Shown: positions 1 to 6,511, counted from the first letter of the stretch. The stretch: 20,183 nucleotides of DNA from Pseudomonadota bacterium (GCA_023411035.1 JAEYPE010000218.1:1-20183); one strand, 5' to 3'. The notes: a model not told the origin generated them from the letters alone. A program made the numbers and translations.

Positions 1-505
1 GGCCGGCCACGCCGCTCTTGGAGGCGGTGTAGGAGGGCACGCGGATGCCGCCCTGGAAGGACAGCATGGAGGCGATGTTGATGATCTTGCCCTTGCGCCC
101 CTGGCCGATGGCATAGCGCCCGAAGGCCTGGCAGAGGAAGAAGACCGACTTCACGTTGATGTTCATCACGAGGTCCCAGTCGGCCTCGGTGAAATCGACG
201 GCGTCGGCGCGGCGGATCAGCCCGGCGTTGTTGACCAGGATGTCCAGCCCGCCGAAGGTGCCGACCGCCTCCTCGACCAGCCCCTGGACCGGGGCGATGC
301 TGGTCAGGTCTGCGGTCATGGCGTGGAAGCGGCGGCCGGCGGCCTCGACGAGGCCCTTCGTCTCGTCGAGCGGCACGACGTCCACGGCGGCGATGTCGGC
401 GCCGGCCTGGGCGAGCGCCACGGCGATGCCCTGGCCGATGCCGGTGTGGGCGCCGGTGACCAGAGCGACCTTGCCGGTCAGGTCGAAGGGATGTGCCTGG
501 GGCAT
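1..505 (-). CDS. kduD: 2-deoxy-D-gluconate 3-dehydrogenase-like SDR (KduD), partial
   Basis: This is a classical short-chain dehydrogenase/reductase, cut by the left edge of the window; about 168 N-terminal residues are visible from the ATG at 505. The nucleotide-binding glycine motif TGAHTGIGQG is near residue 18, the NNAG motif near residue 90, and the INIASM...YTASKSG active-site region (Ser, Tyr, Lys) lies close to the edge. KduD enzymes interconvert 2-keto-3-deoxygluconate and 2,5-diketo-3-deoxygluconate with NAD, the step after KduI in unsaturated uronate (pectin) breakdown. It starts 44 nt after the kduI stop on the same strand, which supports an operon and is the main reason for choosing KduD over another SDR. 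The Shine-Dalgarno sequence before the ATG is weak (GAACGAG), so translation may depend on kduI. Confidence 0.85.
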   Translation of the reverse strand, partial: MPQAHPFDLTGKVALVTGAHTGIGQGIAVALAQAGADIAAVDVVPLDETKGLVEAAGRRFHAMTADLTSIAPVQGLVEEAVGTFGGLDILVNNAGLIRRADAVDFTEADWDLVMNINVKSVFFLCQAFGRYAIGQGRKGKIINIASMLSFQGGIRVPSYTASKSGVAG

Positions 506-549
506 CGTTCTCGTTCTTTCTTTCGGCCTTATCTTTCGGCCTTTCGGGA

Positions 550-1386
550 TCAGCGCAGGTCTTCCATGGGGATGAAGTCCATGTCGGTGAAGTCCTGGTT
601 GTCGCCGGCCATGGCCCAGATGAAGGTGTAGTTGCGGGTGCCGACGCCGGAGTGGATCGACCAGCTCGGCGAGATCACCGCCTGCTCGTTGGCGACGACG
701 AGGTGGCGCGTCTCGGACGGCTCGCCCATGAAGTGGAAGACGCGGGCCGGCTCCGGCAGGTCGAAGTAGAAATAGACCTCGCAGCGCCGGTCGTGCGTGT
801 GGCACGGCATGGTGTTCCACATGTTGTTCGGCTTCAGCACGGTCATGCCGAGCACGAGCTGCGCGGTGCGGCAGACGTCCGGATGGATCATCTGGTAGAT
901 GGTGCGCTCGTTCGACTGGGCCGGGTCGCCCATATGCACGGCCTTGGCCTGCGCGATGGAGATCTTCATCGTCTCGAAGCGGGCGTGGGCCGGGGCGCTG
1001 TTCAGGTAGAACTTCGCGGGGTTGGCCGGGTCCAGGCTTTCGAAGCGGACGTCCAGGCTGCCCATGGTGATGTAGAGGCAGTCGCGCGGGGCCAGTTCGA
1101 ACACCGCGCCGTCCACCGTGATGCGGCCCGGACCGCCGACGTTGACCGCGCCCAGCTCGCGCCGGTCGAGGAAGTTGGGCGAACCGATGGCCTTGGCGGA
1201 TTCCAGCTTCAGCGGCCCGGACACCGGCATGGCGCCGCCGACCACGAAGCGGTCGATGTGGCTGTAGGTGAGGACGATATCGTCCGCCTCGAAGATCGAC
1301 GGAACAAGGAAGTGGTCGCGCAGCTTGGCGGTGTCGTAGTTGCGGACATCATCCTGGTGCGACGCGTGCCGGACGGTGATCTTCAT
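550..1386 (-). CDS. kduI: 5-keto-4-deoxyuronate isomerase (KduI)
   Basis: A 278-residue protein, the normal family length. KduI isomerises 5-keto-4-deoxyuronate (4-deoxy-L-threo-5-hexosulose uronate) to 2,5-diketo-3-deoxygluconate, the substrate of KduD, in the cytoplasm. It is a cupin-fold zinc enzyme. The metal ligands known from the E. coli enzyme are present at the same numbering: His196 and His198 in PCHTHDRRCE, Glu203, and His245 in WSIHSGVG. The start ATG at 1386 has a GAGGA Shine-Dalgarno sequence about 8 nt upstream. kduD follows directly on the same strand. No transport, KdgK or KdgA gene lies on the visible side, so the rest of the pathway must be to the left or elsewhere. Confidence 0.96.
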   Translation of the reverse strand: MKITVRHASHQDDVRNYDTAKLRDHFLVPSIFEADDIVLTYSHIDRFVVGGAMPVSGPLKLESAKAIGSPNFLDRRELGAVNVGGPGRITVDGAVFELAPRDCLYITMGSLDVRFESLDPANPAKFYLNSAPAHARFETMKISIAQAKAVHMGDPAQSNERTIYQMIHPDVCRTAQLVLGMTVLKPNNMWNTMPCHTHDRRCEVYFYFDLPEPARVFHFMGEPSETRHLVVANEQAVISPSWSIHSGVGTRNYTFIWAMAGDNQDFTDMDFIPMEDLR

Positions 1387-1708
1387 GGCGGTATCCTCGT
1401 TCGTGTTTTTTTGGGACGTTCGTGCTCTTCGGGGGCTTGGGGCGGGAGGGTGCGGTCAGGGACTGGTGAAGAAGACCGGGTTCGCCCCCGTGCCTGGGAG
1501 ATCGAGGAGAGCAGGCCATTGCGGTGAACAGCCATGCGGTCGCCGACCTCCACCGTTTCCAGCGGCATGGTGGAAACGCTCCGCACCGGCCCGCGCAAAG
1601 GCTTCACGGCGCTCCGCATGGCGGCGGGCCGGCGGTCGCTGGCGGGCGTCGGAGTGGTCGGCATGTCCATGGCGCTATCTGTTTCACCGGCTCGCCCGGC
1701 TCAAGTTA
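1387..1708 (-). other. Long kduI leader with a possible 95-codon ORF
   Basis: About 320 nt separate the kduI start from its candidate promoter. On the minus strand this leader contains a 95-codon frame (ATG at 1670, TGA at 1383-1385) whose stop overlaps the kduI start as ATGA. The predicted product is rich in Arg, Pro and Ser, has no hydrophobic core or recognisable domain, and its ATG has no clear Shine-Dalgarno sequence. In DNA this GC-rich such frames often arise by chance, so I do not call it a gene, but the overlap geometry is that of translational coupling. Otherwise I see no motif here. Confidence 0.3.
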
Positions 1709-1738
1709 AGCATATTAGTATATCAGTGTAGGGTGCAA
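1709..1738 (-). promoter_or_regulatory. Candidate kduI promoter with GntR-like operator in its spacer
   Basis: On the minus strand TTGCAC (1738-1733) and TATGCT (1714-1709) are separated by 18 nt, an acceptable sigma-70 arrangement upstream of kduI. The spacer contains TGATATACTA (1725-1716). This matches 8 of 10 bases of TGGTATACCA, the operator core of FadR-subfamily GntR regulators, several of which control hexuronate genes. The stretch is conspicuously AT-rich in GC-rich surroundings. No regulator gene is visible in the window, so the assignment is inference. Confidence 0.45.
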
Positions 1739-1844
1739 GCCGCAAGTTGTGGAATCCACGATCTCCGGCTTTTGCCCAAGGGGGCAGGGATTTGGTGCGG
1801 CCGGGGCTTTGCAGAAAAAAGTGACGGGGTGATGTCGATTTCGC

Positions 1845-1873
1845 TTGAGCCCCGGCTTTGGCACGGCTATATC
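1845..1873 (+). promoter_or_regulatory. Promoter of the tRNA-Leu/tRNA-Ala unit
   Basis: TTGAGC at 1845-1850 and TATATC at 1868-1873 are separated by exactly 17 nt. This close match to alphaproteobacterial stable-RNA promoters predicts transcription starting near 1880, about 42 nt before the mature tRNA-Leu. The predicted 5' leader begins with a perfect 8-bp hairpin (CCCGCGTC at 1880-1887, GACGCGGG at 1897-1904), probably removed during tRNA maturation. Confidence 0.7.
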
Positions 1874-1921
1874 AGCGCTCCCGCGTCACCCCAAGAGACG
1901 CGGGATGCAAGAGTAGACGAC

Positions 1922-2008
1922 GCGCTTGTGGCGGAATTGGTAGACGCGCTAGGTTCAGGTCCTAGTGGCTGAAAGGCCGTGGGGGTTCGAGTCCCTCCAA
2001 GCGCACCA
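1922..2008 (+). tRNA. tRNA-Leu (anticodon CAG), CCA encoded
   Basis: An 87-nt class II tRNA. The acceptor stem GCGCTTG pairs with CAAGCGC, followed by discriminator A and an encoded CCA. The anticodon stem CTAGG/CCTAG (1949-1953, 1961-1965) closes the loop TTCAGGT, giving anticodon CAG at 1956-1958. A long variable arm lies between the anticodon and T arms, as expected for leucine, and the T loop GTTCGAGTC is present. It reads CUG, the dominant leucine codon in this GC-rich genome. Confidence 0.97.
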
Positions 2009-2038
2009 ACACCTCTTGTGTTGGTCTGAGAGTATAGT

Positions 2039-2114
<76 letters not shown>

Positions 2115-2287
2115 ACTCTCTCCTTCCCGGCAGGCAGCCGGTTCTTCCCAGTCATTCCATGAATTTGATGTGACGCCGGTTTCCCCGAACGGGGGCGGCG
2201 GGCTAATCCGTAGGGGCCTTTGCCGCGGCGTCGTTATCGGTTGGATGATGGCTCACCCAATCGAACGAATCCCCGGAGCCTCCCGTC

Positions 2288-2659
2288 ATGCCGACACCGC
2301 CGCACGGATCGCCCGACAGCGGGTTGAGGCCGTTCATCCTCGCCATTCATCGCGAAGCGCTTGAAACCGCCGCGACCAAGGGGCTGACCGGCACTCTGGC
2401 CCAGGTCGCCGCCCTCCAGGACACCGCCAGCCTCGCTTCGGCGAAGGCCGGGCGCCCTGTTGCGGAGGAGGAGGTGATGCGCCTTCTGCTGAGGGAGCGG
2501 CGCGCCCGGAAAGAGCGGGATGCGGCGGGACCGACGCCGGTTGCGGCCGTCAAGAAGCCAGCGGCACCGCCCTCGCGCTTCCGCCTGCGGCGCAGGCATG
2601 TCGGGAAAGGTCCCGCTGTAGGAGCCGGGGCCGGGCAAGTTCGCCATGGGGGCGTTTGA
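2288..2659 (+). CDS. Hypothetical 123-aa protein, possibly YqeY-related
   Basis: I do not recognise this protein with confidence. The ATG at 2288 is preceded by a CGGAG Shine-Dalgarno sequence with good spacing, and the frame ends just before a strong terminator, both in favour of a real gene. Residues 12-75 look like an amphipathic helical segment; GRPVAEEEVMRLLLRERRARKERD faintly resembles the (T/D)(D/E)EEV...KQRR(E/D)S signature of the GatB/YqeY N-terminal domain. That likeness is my reading, not a search result. The last 50 residues are basic and rich in Pro, Gly and Ala and are probably disordered. It follows the tRNA pair, a common place for lineage-specific genes. The opposite-strand frame here lacks any domain and was judged a shadow. 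Confidence 0.55.
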   Translation: MPTPPHGSPDSGLRPFILAIHREALETAATKGLTGTLAQVAALQDTASLASAKAGRPVAEEEVMRLLLRERRARKERDAAGPTPVAAVKKPAAPPSRFRLRRRHVGKGPAVGAGAGQVRHGGV

Positions 2660-2664
2660 ACGAA

Positions 2665-2695
2665 AAAGGGCGGCGGGACATCCCCGCCGCCCTTT
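2665..2695 (+). terminator. Rho-independent terminator, bidirectional
   Basis: A perfect 13-bp inverted repeat, AAAGGGCGGCGGG (2665-2677) and CCCGCCGCCCTTT (2683-2695), with a 5-nt loop. The A and T tracts at the arms give U-runs on either strand. It sits between the plus-strand gene ending at 2659 and the minus-strand permease gene ending at 2724, so it probably terminates both. Confidence 0.85.
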
Positions 2696-2723
2696 ACACG
2701 GAAACTCCGGTCAGGTGCCCCGA

Positions 2724-3404
2724 TCAGGCGCCCTGATGCAGGCGGGCGTTGAACAGCGGCCCCTGGCTCTGGCGGCGCAGCGTCTTGGCGACGGCCAGCA
2801 CGGCAAGGTCCGCCAGCGGCTCGACGATGATGACGGTCATGTAGGCGGCGCCGAAGGAGGCGACTTCCATCATGGTCTCGGCGGTGAAGCCGTGGCCGTA
2901 GAAGGCCCAGAAGGCCACCCAGGCGACGATGCCGCCCTGATAGGCGGTGGAGAGGGCCAGCGCCTGCGAGTACTTCAGATCCACATAGGGAGTGGCGTCC
3001 GGGACGATCCGCTTGGCCAGCAGGCTGATGCCCCACAGCGGGACCAGCAGCGTGGTGACGTTCATGCCGTACTGCGGCAGATCGAACGGAGCGAAGAACA
3101 GGCCCTGGATCAGCAGGCCGGCGGCAAGACCGATGGAGGCCGCACCGGCGCCGAACAGCAGCAGCAGCGTCGAACCGAGGATCAGGTGAACCTCCGACAC
3201 GCCCACGGGGTGGTGCGGGAACACCTCGAAGAAGCAGAAGACCAGCGCGGTGGCGATCAGGCTGCGCAGCACCAGAGGCGCGACACCGCCGTTGTTGCGG
3301 ATATCGTTGCGCGCCAGCGTTCCGGCCATGGCGAAGCCGCCGGCGGCCGTCGCGTAGCTGAGAGCGATCTTGGCGCCGTCCACGACGCCGGGTTCGATGT
3401 GCAT
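2724..3404 (-). CDS. CbiM-like cobalt permease (ECF-type S component)
   Basis: A 226-residue membrane protein of the CbiM/NikM family, which binds Co2+ or Ni2+ and carries it into the cell. The N terminus MHIEPG fits the family pattern MHI(x)EG, in which His2 and the free N terminus help hold the metal. Further conserved parts are the HH...SEVHLILGSTLLLLFG helix (about 65-90) and the GLLIQGLFF...YGMNVTTLLVP region (about 95-120); five to seven hydrophobic segments are visible. Start 3404 has GAAAGGG 8 nt upstream. The ABC ATPase (CbiO) and transmembrane partner (CbiQ) genes are absent from the window, so the system is split or the protein works alone. The upstream cobalamin riboswitch supports a role in cobalt supply for B12. 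Confidence 0.85.
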   Translation of the reverse strand: MHIEPGVVDGAKIALSYATAAGGFAMAGTLARNDIRNNGGVAPLVLRSLIATALVFCFFEVFPHHPVGVSEVHLILGSTLLLLFGAGAASIGLAAGLLIQGLFFAPFDLPQYGMNVTTLLVPLWGISLLAKRIVPDATPYVDLKYSQALALSTAYQGGIVAWVAFWAFYGHGFTAETMMEVASFGAAYMTVIIVEPLADLAVLAVAKTLRRQSQGPLFNARLHQGA

Positions 3405-3407
3405 GCT

Positions 3408-3467
3408 CTATGCCCTTTCCGAGTCTGCCATGCGTTGGGGGGCGTCGTTGCAGGCAGGCACCGGCAT
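3408..3467 (-). CDS. Possible 19-aa leader peptide upstream of the cobalt permease
   Basis: A short frame, MPVPACNDAPQRMADSERA, starts at the ATG at 3467 behind AAAGGGG (good Shine-Dalgarno spacing). Its TAG stop lies 3 nt before the permease ATG. The permease's own Shine-Dalgarno sequence lies inside this frame. It could couple translation of the permease to the riboswitch leader. Chance is possible because the frame is short and there is no comparative evidence. Confidence 0.3.
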   Translation of the reverse strand: MPVPACNDAPQRMADSERA

Positions 3468-3479
3468 CGCAACCCCTTT

Positions 3480-3580
3480 GGTCCTCGGAAAAGGCGCACC
3501 GGAGCGACGGCTTGCGGGAGACGGGCGGCCTTCGGGCCGGACATCGGCAAGCGGCCACCGGGGCACCCCGCCCGAGGACG
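3480..3580 (-). promoter_or_regulatory. Possible expression platform of the B12 riboswitch
   Basis: Between the aptamer and the permease, GTCCTCGG (3579-3572) can pair perfectly with CCGAGGAC (3488-3481), closing an 84-nt loop that holds smaller hairpins (GGGGTGCCCC, GGCCCGAAGGCC). The 3' arm lies just upstream of the AAAGGGG ribosome site of the small leader frame. The pairing is visible, but its role in switching is inference. Confidence 0.35.
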
Positions 3581-3586
3581 TACGTT

Positions 3587-3809
3587 CGGTTACGGCAGGT
3601 CTCCTGGCTTGCGGGTCAAGGCGGCATCGTCCGGCCTTCCCGGCGCGCCCTTTTCGGAGGCGGCGCCAGTGACACGGAAAGGACGAGGCCGCTCACCGCT
3701 CACAGTTGCGGGGGCAGCGCCGGATTTGACGGACCTCCCCGAAACGGGGCGGCGGCGCACCGGCTTCCCTCTTAGCCCCGCAGCCGACCGGCGCGGGGAA
3801 CCATAACCG
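3587..3809 (-). ncRNA. Cobalamin (B12) riboswitch
   Basis: On the minus strand this segment carries the hallmarks of the cobalamin riboswitch: GGTTCCCC...AGGGAAGCCGGTG at the 5' side, the core GCTGCCCCCGCAACTGTGAG (3718-3699), and the B12 box AGCCAGGAGACCTGCC (3609-3594). The closing P1 helix is complete: CGGTTATGG (3809-3801) pairs with CCGTAACCG (3595-3587) over 9 bp with one G-U pair. Adenosylcobalamin or a related corrinoid is expected to bind and reduce permease expression. Downstream of P1 there is no U-run terminator, so control is more likely at translation. Confidence 0.96.
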
Positions 3810-3814
3810 GCGCC

Positions 3815-3843
3815 AGGGTAGGGGCGGGACCCCCTGCCGTCAA
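3815..3843 (-). promoter_or_regulatory. Promoter of the riboswitch-permease transcript
   Basis: On the minus strand TTGACG (3843-3838) and TACCCT (3820-3815) are spaced by exactly 17 nt. The predicted start falls within a few bases of the 5' arm of riboswitch helix P1, as expected if the transcript begins with the aptamer. The remaining sequence towards the next gene (3844-4134) shows no further gene or motif that I can support. Confidence 0.75.
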
Positions 3844-4134
3844 GAGGGGGATCGGAGATTGGACGGTGATCGCATCAGGAGAGCCGGGCGGGTCTGCTGA
3901 GCGGCCTCCGTCCTCCGGGTTTGTGAGATCCGGGGGGATAAGCGTGGAAAAACAGGGTGACGTGCGCGCAAGGCGCTTGTGAAAAAGCGGTGGCGCCGCA
4001 ATGATCCGCCCCCACCGATTCCCGACCGGGGATGTGGGCGCGGCGGACTCCCCCGGCATGTCGAACAGGGGGTGCGCGGCCTGTCCCGGTCCGGGAAAAC
4101 CATGGATCGAATCCGGCGGCCCGGTAACCACACG

Positions 4135-5301
4135 ATGCGCAGAGTGATCACGAAACCTCGGGCGGACTGGCGTCCGGGGCTCCGCAAATATCCCTACGGC
4201 GTCCGCGCCATGAACGCCGGAGCCTTCTGGCGCGAGGACGTGCGTTACGAATTCTCCGCCCATCAGATCGACCTGATCGAAAGCGTCGCGGACGAACTGC
4301 ACACCATGCTGCGCGAAGCGCTGCGGTCGGCGGTGGACGGGCGTGCGCTGGCCCGGCTGGGTGTGCGCGGCGGTATGGCGCGGCTTCTGGAATCCTCCTG
4401 GAACGACTATTGGGCCGCGGGCCGGCTGAACGAGCGGGCGGGCGCGCTGGTCGGGCGGCTGACGCTGGCCTATGACGGGCGCGATTCGGTCAAGTTGCTG
4501 GCCTGCAACTACGACACGCCGGAGGGGCTGTTCGCCGCCTCCATCATCCAGCGCAACTGGCGCGAAGCCCTGATGGCCGACGCCAACCAGTTCAACGGCC
4601 TGCACGAAGGGCTGGTGGAGCGCTGGGAGGAATTGGCGGCGGGCATGCCGGGCCGCGGGCTGGTCCATCTGGCCTGCGCCACCCCCGACCCGGTGCGCGA
4701 GAGCGAACTGGTCTATCTGGCCGCCACCGCGGCTGAGGCCGGCGTCGCCACCCATCTGCTGCCGCTGCAAAGCCTGGGCTGGGATGGGCGGCGCTTCATC
4801 GACGACGAGGGGAGGGCGGCCTCCTGGCTGGCGAAGATCTATCCGTGGCAGGGGCTGGCCGACGACGCCTTCCTGCAAAAGCTGCGGATGGGCGGCATGA
4901 GCATGCTGTCGCCCCTGTGGTGCTGGCCGATGTCGAATCATGGGCTGCTGGCGATACTCTGGGCGCTCTACCCGCGCCACCCGAACCTGTGCCGCGCCGG
5001 GCTGGACGCGGAGGATCTGGCCGGCTGCGACGCGGTGACGGAGCGCAGCCTGTTCGGGCTGGACGATGCGGCCCAGCGCATGACGGCCCATGGCCGCACC
5101 GTTTCGGACACCGGCAGCGCCGATTTTCCGGGGGGCCGGGTCTGGCTGGAAACCCCGCCGATCTTCGAGGAGGAGGGCGTTCACGCGCTCCTGCACGCCT
5201 GGATCGTCGGCGACAAGTGCCTGGGCATGTCGGTCCGCGAATCGGCGGACCCTCGGGTCGGCAGCGATGCGGCGATGGTGCCGCACATCTTCCGGGGCTG
5301 A
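4135..5301 (+). CDS. Glutathionylspermidine synthase-like protein, divergent
   Basis: A 388-residue protein of the glutathionylspermidine synthase/YgiC/YjfC family (ATP-grasp C-N ligases). Family landmarks are visible: MRRV...P.ADW at the N terminus, NYDTPEGLFAASIIQ (about 125-139), QFNGLHEGLVERW (152-164), LGWDGRRFID, YPWQGL, LYPRHPNL and a final VPHIF. The start was placed at 4135 because it matches the usual family N terminus; an ATG at 4102 in frame is possible, and neither has a strong Shine-Dalgarno sequence. Several positions usually conserved for ATP or Mg binding differ: the Glu of LLEYNADTP is Ala (LLACNYDTP), the usual EPxWK is SPLWC, SNK is SNH, and KPLLGREG is ERSLFGLDD. It may be a pseudoenzyme or have a new activity. 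It stands alone, divergent from the cobalt permease. Confidence 0.8.
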   Translation: MRRVITKPRADWRPGLRKYPYGVRAMNAGAFWREDVRYEFSAHQIDLIESVADELHTMLREALRSAVDGRALARLGVRGGMARLLESSWNDYWAAGRLNERAGALVGRLTLAYDGRDSVKLLACNYDTPEGLFAASIIQRNWREALMADANQFNGLHEGLVERWEELAAGMPGRGLVHLACATPDPVRESELVYLAATAAEAGVATHLLPLQSLGWDGRRFIDDEGRAASWLAKIYPWQGLADDAFLQKLRMGGMSMLSPLWCWPMSNHGLLAILWALYPRHPNLCRAGLDAEDLAGCDAVTERSLFGLDDAAQRMTAHGRTVSDTGSADFPGGRVWLETPPIFEEEGVHALLHAWIVGDKCLGMSVRESADPRVGSDAAMVPHIFRG

Positions 5302-5325
5302 CCGGCGTTCATAGGAGGGAAGAGA

Positions 5326-5356
5326 CCCGCCCTGTCCCCATGGAGCGCAGGGCGGG
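5326..5356 (+). terminator. Terminator hairpin after the synthase-like gene
   Basis: CCCGCCCTG (5326-5334) and CAGGGCGGG (5348-5356) form a perfect 9-bp stem with a 13-nt loop between two converging genes. There is no long U-run on either strand, so efficiency is uncertain, but the position fits a shared terminator. Confidence 0.6.
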
Positions 5357-5370
5357 CCGTTCAGTGGGGG

Positions 5371-5595
5371 TCAGCGCCCGCGGCCCGGCGCGAAGGGGTT
5401 CGGCAGCGGCGAGCCGAACGCCTCCCGGCGGGCTTCCCGCCAGGCGACGTCGTTGCCCACGCCGCTGTGGGTGCTGGAAGCGGACACCACCTGGCTCTGG
5501 TGGCGCAGCCAGCCGCGCAGCTTTTCTTCGAACCTTTTGGCGTCCTGGGCGTCCGCCACCTCCAGTTCGATCGTCATGCACAGTTCGGTCTTCAT
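5371..5595 (-). CDS. Hypothetical 74-aa protein
   Basis: I do not recognise this small protein. It is supported by a near-perfect Shine-Dalgarno sequence (AGAGGAGGA) a few bases before the ATG at 5595 and by flanking terminators, which isolate it as its own cistron. The N-terminal 40 residues (TIELEVADAQDAKRFEEKLRGWLR) alternate like a beta strand followed by an amphipathic helix; the C terminus is rich in Pro, Gly and Arg and probably flexible. No signal peptide or membrane segment is seen. It follows phaR on the same strand but is separated from it by a terminator, so a link to PHB is not shown. Confidence 0.65.
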   Translation of the reverse strand: MKTELCMTIELEVADAQDAKRFEEKLRGWLRHQSQVVSASSTHSGVGNDVAWREARREAFGSPLPNPFAPGRGR

Positions 5596-5650
5596 GGCCG
5601 TTCCTCCTCTGGACCGTTCCGTTGCTGAAACAGTTCAGCGTCCCACTGGT

Positions 5651-5688
5651 GCCGAACAAACAGAAAGGGCGGGGAACACCCCCGCCCT
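5651..5688 (-). terminator. Terminator of phaR
   Basis: On the minus strand the 9-bp stem AGGGCGGGG/CCCCGCCCT (arms 5688-5680 and 5674-5666, 5-nt loop) is followed by TTTCTGTTTG. It lies just downstream of the phaR stop and upstream of the small gene at 5595. Confidence 0.85.
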
Positions 5689-5736
5689 GCACACTCTGCC
5701 GGTCGATGCGATGGCCGCCGCTCAGATGGCCGCCGC

Positions 5737-6405
5737 TCACTTCCCTTCGGGCTTCGCCGGGCCTTCGGGCTTCGCCGTGCGGGCCGGCTTGGCGATGCTG
5801 GCGATCTGCCTCTGCAGGTCGTCGATCTGCTTCTGAAGCTCCTCATAGGTGTGGTTGGGCGCCGCCGGTGCGGCGGACGGGGCGGGAGCCGCGGGGCGGG
5901 GCGCCGGGGGGGCATGTTCGCCCGGATGCCCCTCCTCGGCGCCGCCGAAGGGCGAGAACATGCGCATGGCCCGTTCGAACATCGCCATGTTCTGCTTGCC
6001 GACCTCTTCCAGCCGTCCGAAGGGGAACATGCCGCCCAGCGTGTTCTGGAAATAATCGCGCATCTGCTCCTGGTTGCGCGAGAAGGACTGCATCGAATAT
6101 TCCAGGTAGCGCGGCACCATCCACTGCATGTTGTCGCCGTAGAAGCCGATGAGCTGGCGCAGGAAGCTGATCGGGAGCAGGTTCTGGCCCTTGCTCTCCT
6201 CCTCCACGATGATCTGCGTCAGGACGGAGCGGGTAATGTCCTCCCCCGTCTTTGCGTCATAGACCACGAAGTCGAGCCCGTCCTTGACCATCTGACAGAG
6301 ATGGTCGAGGGTCACATAGCTGCTGGTCGCCGTGTTGTAGAGCCGCCGGTTGGCGTACTTCTTGATCGTGATCGTCGCGGACTTCTGATCTTCCTTGTCG
6401 GCCAT
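5737..6405 (-). CDS. phaR: Polyhydroxyalkanoate synthesis repressor PhaR
   Basis: A 222-residue protein from the ATG at 6405. An in-frame TTG at 6420 would add five residues, but the GAAAGAA just before the ATG makes 6405 more likely. Residues about 10-70 (IKKYANRRLYNTATSSYVTLDHL...FVVYDAKTGEDITRSVL) are the DNA-binding PHB_acc_N domain. The following ISFLRQLIGFYGDNMQWMVPRYLEYSM and FSRNQEQMRDYF segments are PHB accumulation regulator repeats. The tail is Pro/Ala-rich, with a short coiled coil (YEELQKQIDDLQRQIASI) near the end. PhaR binds nascent PHB and DNA and represses phasin genes and its own gene. It is divergent from the PHA synthase genes and a candidate PhaR site lies between them. 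Confidence 0.95.
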   Translation of the reverse strand: MADKEDQKSATITIKKYANRRLYNTATSSYVTLDHLCQMVKDGLDFVVYDAKTGEDITRSVLTQIIVEEESKGQNLLPISFLRQLIGFYGDNMQWMVPRYLEYSMQSFSRNQEQMRDYFQNTLGGMFPFGRLEEVGKQNMAMFERAMRMFSPFGGAEEGHPGEHAPPAPRPAAPAPSAAPAAPNHTYEELQKQIDDLQRQIASIAKPARTAKPEGPAKPEGK

Positions 6406-6499
6406 CGCTGTTTCTTTCAAGAAGGGTCGTGCGGCGGGTATGTTCCAGATATAAGGACTACTCGAAGGAATGCACCCTGTCCAGTGCCGTGCCGCAGCG

Positions 6500-6511
6500 C
6501 TGCGACCGCAG
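6500..6511. promoter_or_regulatory. Candidate PhaR operator CTGC-N4-GCAG
   Basis: CTGCGACCGCAG matches the CTGC-N(3-4)-GCAG pattern described for PhaR of Paracoccus. The preceding bases form a further overlapping palindrome, GCAGCGCTGC (6495-6504). The site lies between phaR and the divergent synthase genes, about 95 nt from the phaR start and 60 nt upstream of the predicted -35 box on the other side. Role inferred from pattern and position. Confidence 0.6.

Noticed and set aside
493..1527. A 344-codon plus-strand frame opposite kduI
   Set aside because: It is an antisense shadow of kduI, which has full length and all zinc ligands.
2646..3806. Plus- and minus-strand long frames over the permease and riboswitch region
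   Set aside because: They cross a structured riboswitch and a real membrane protein gene, and their products show no domain or ribosome site.
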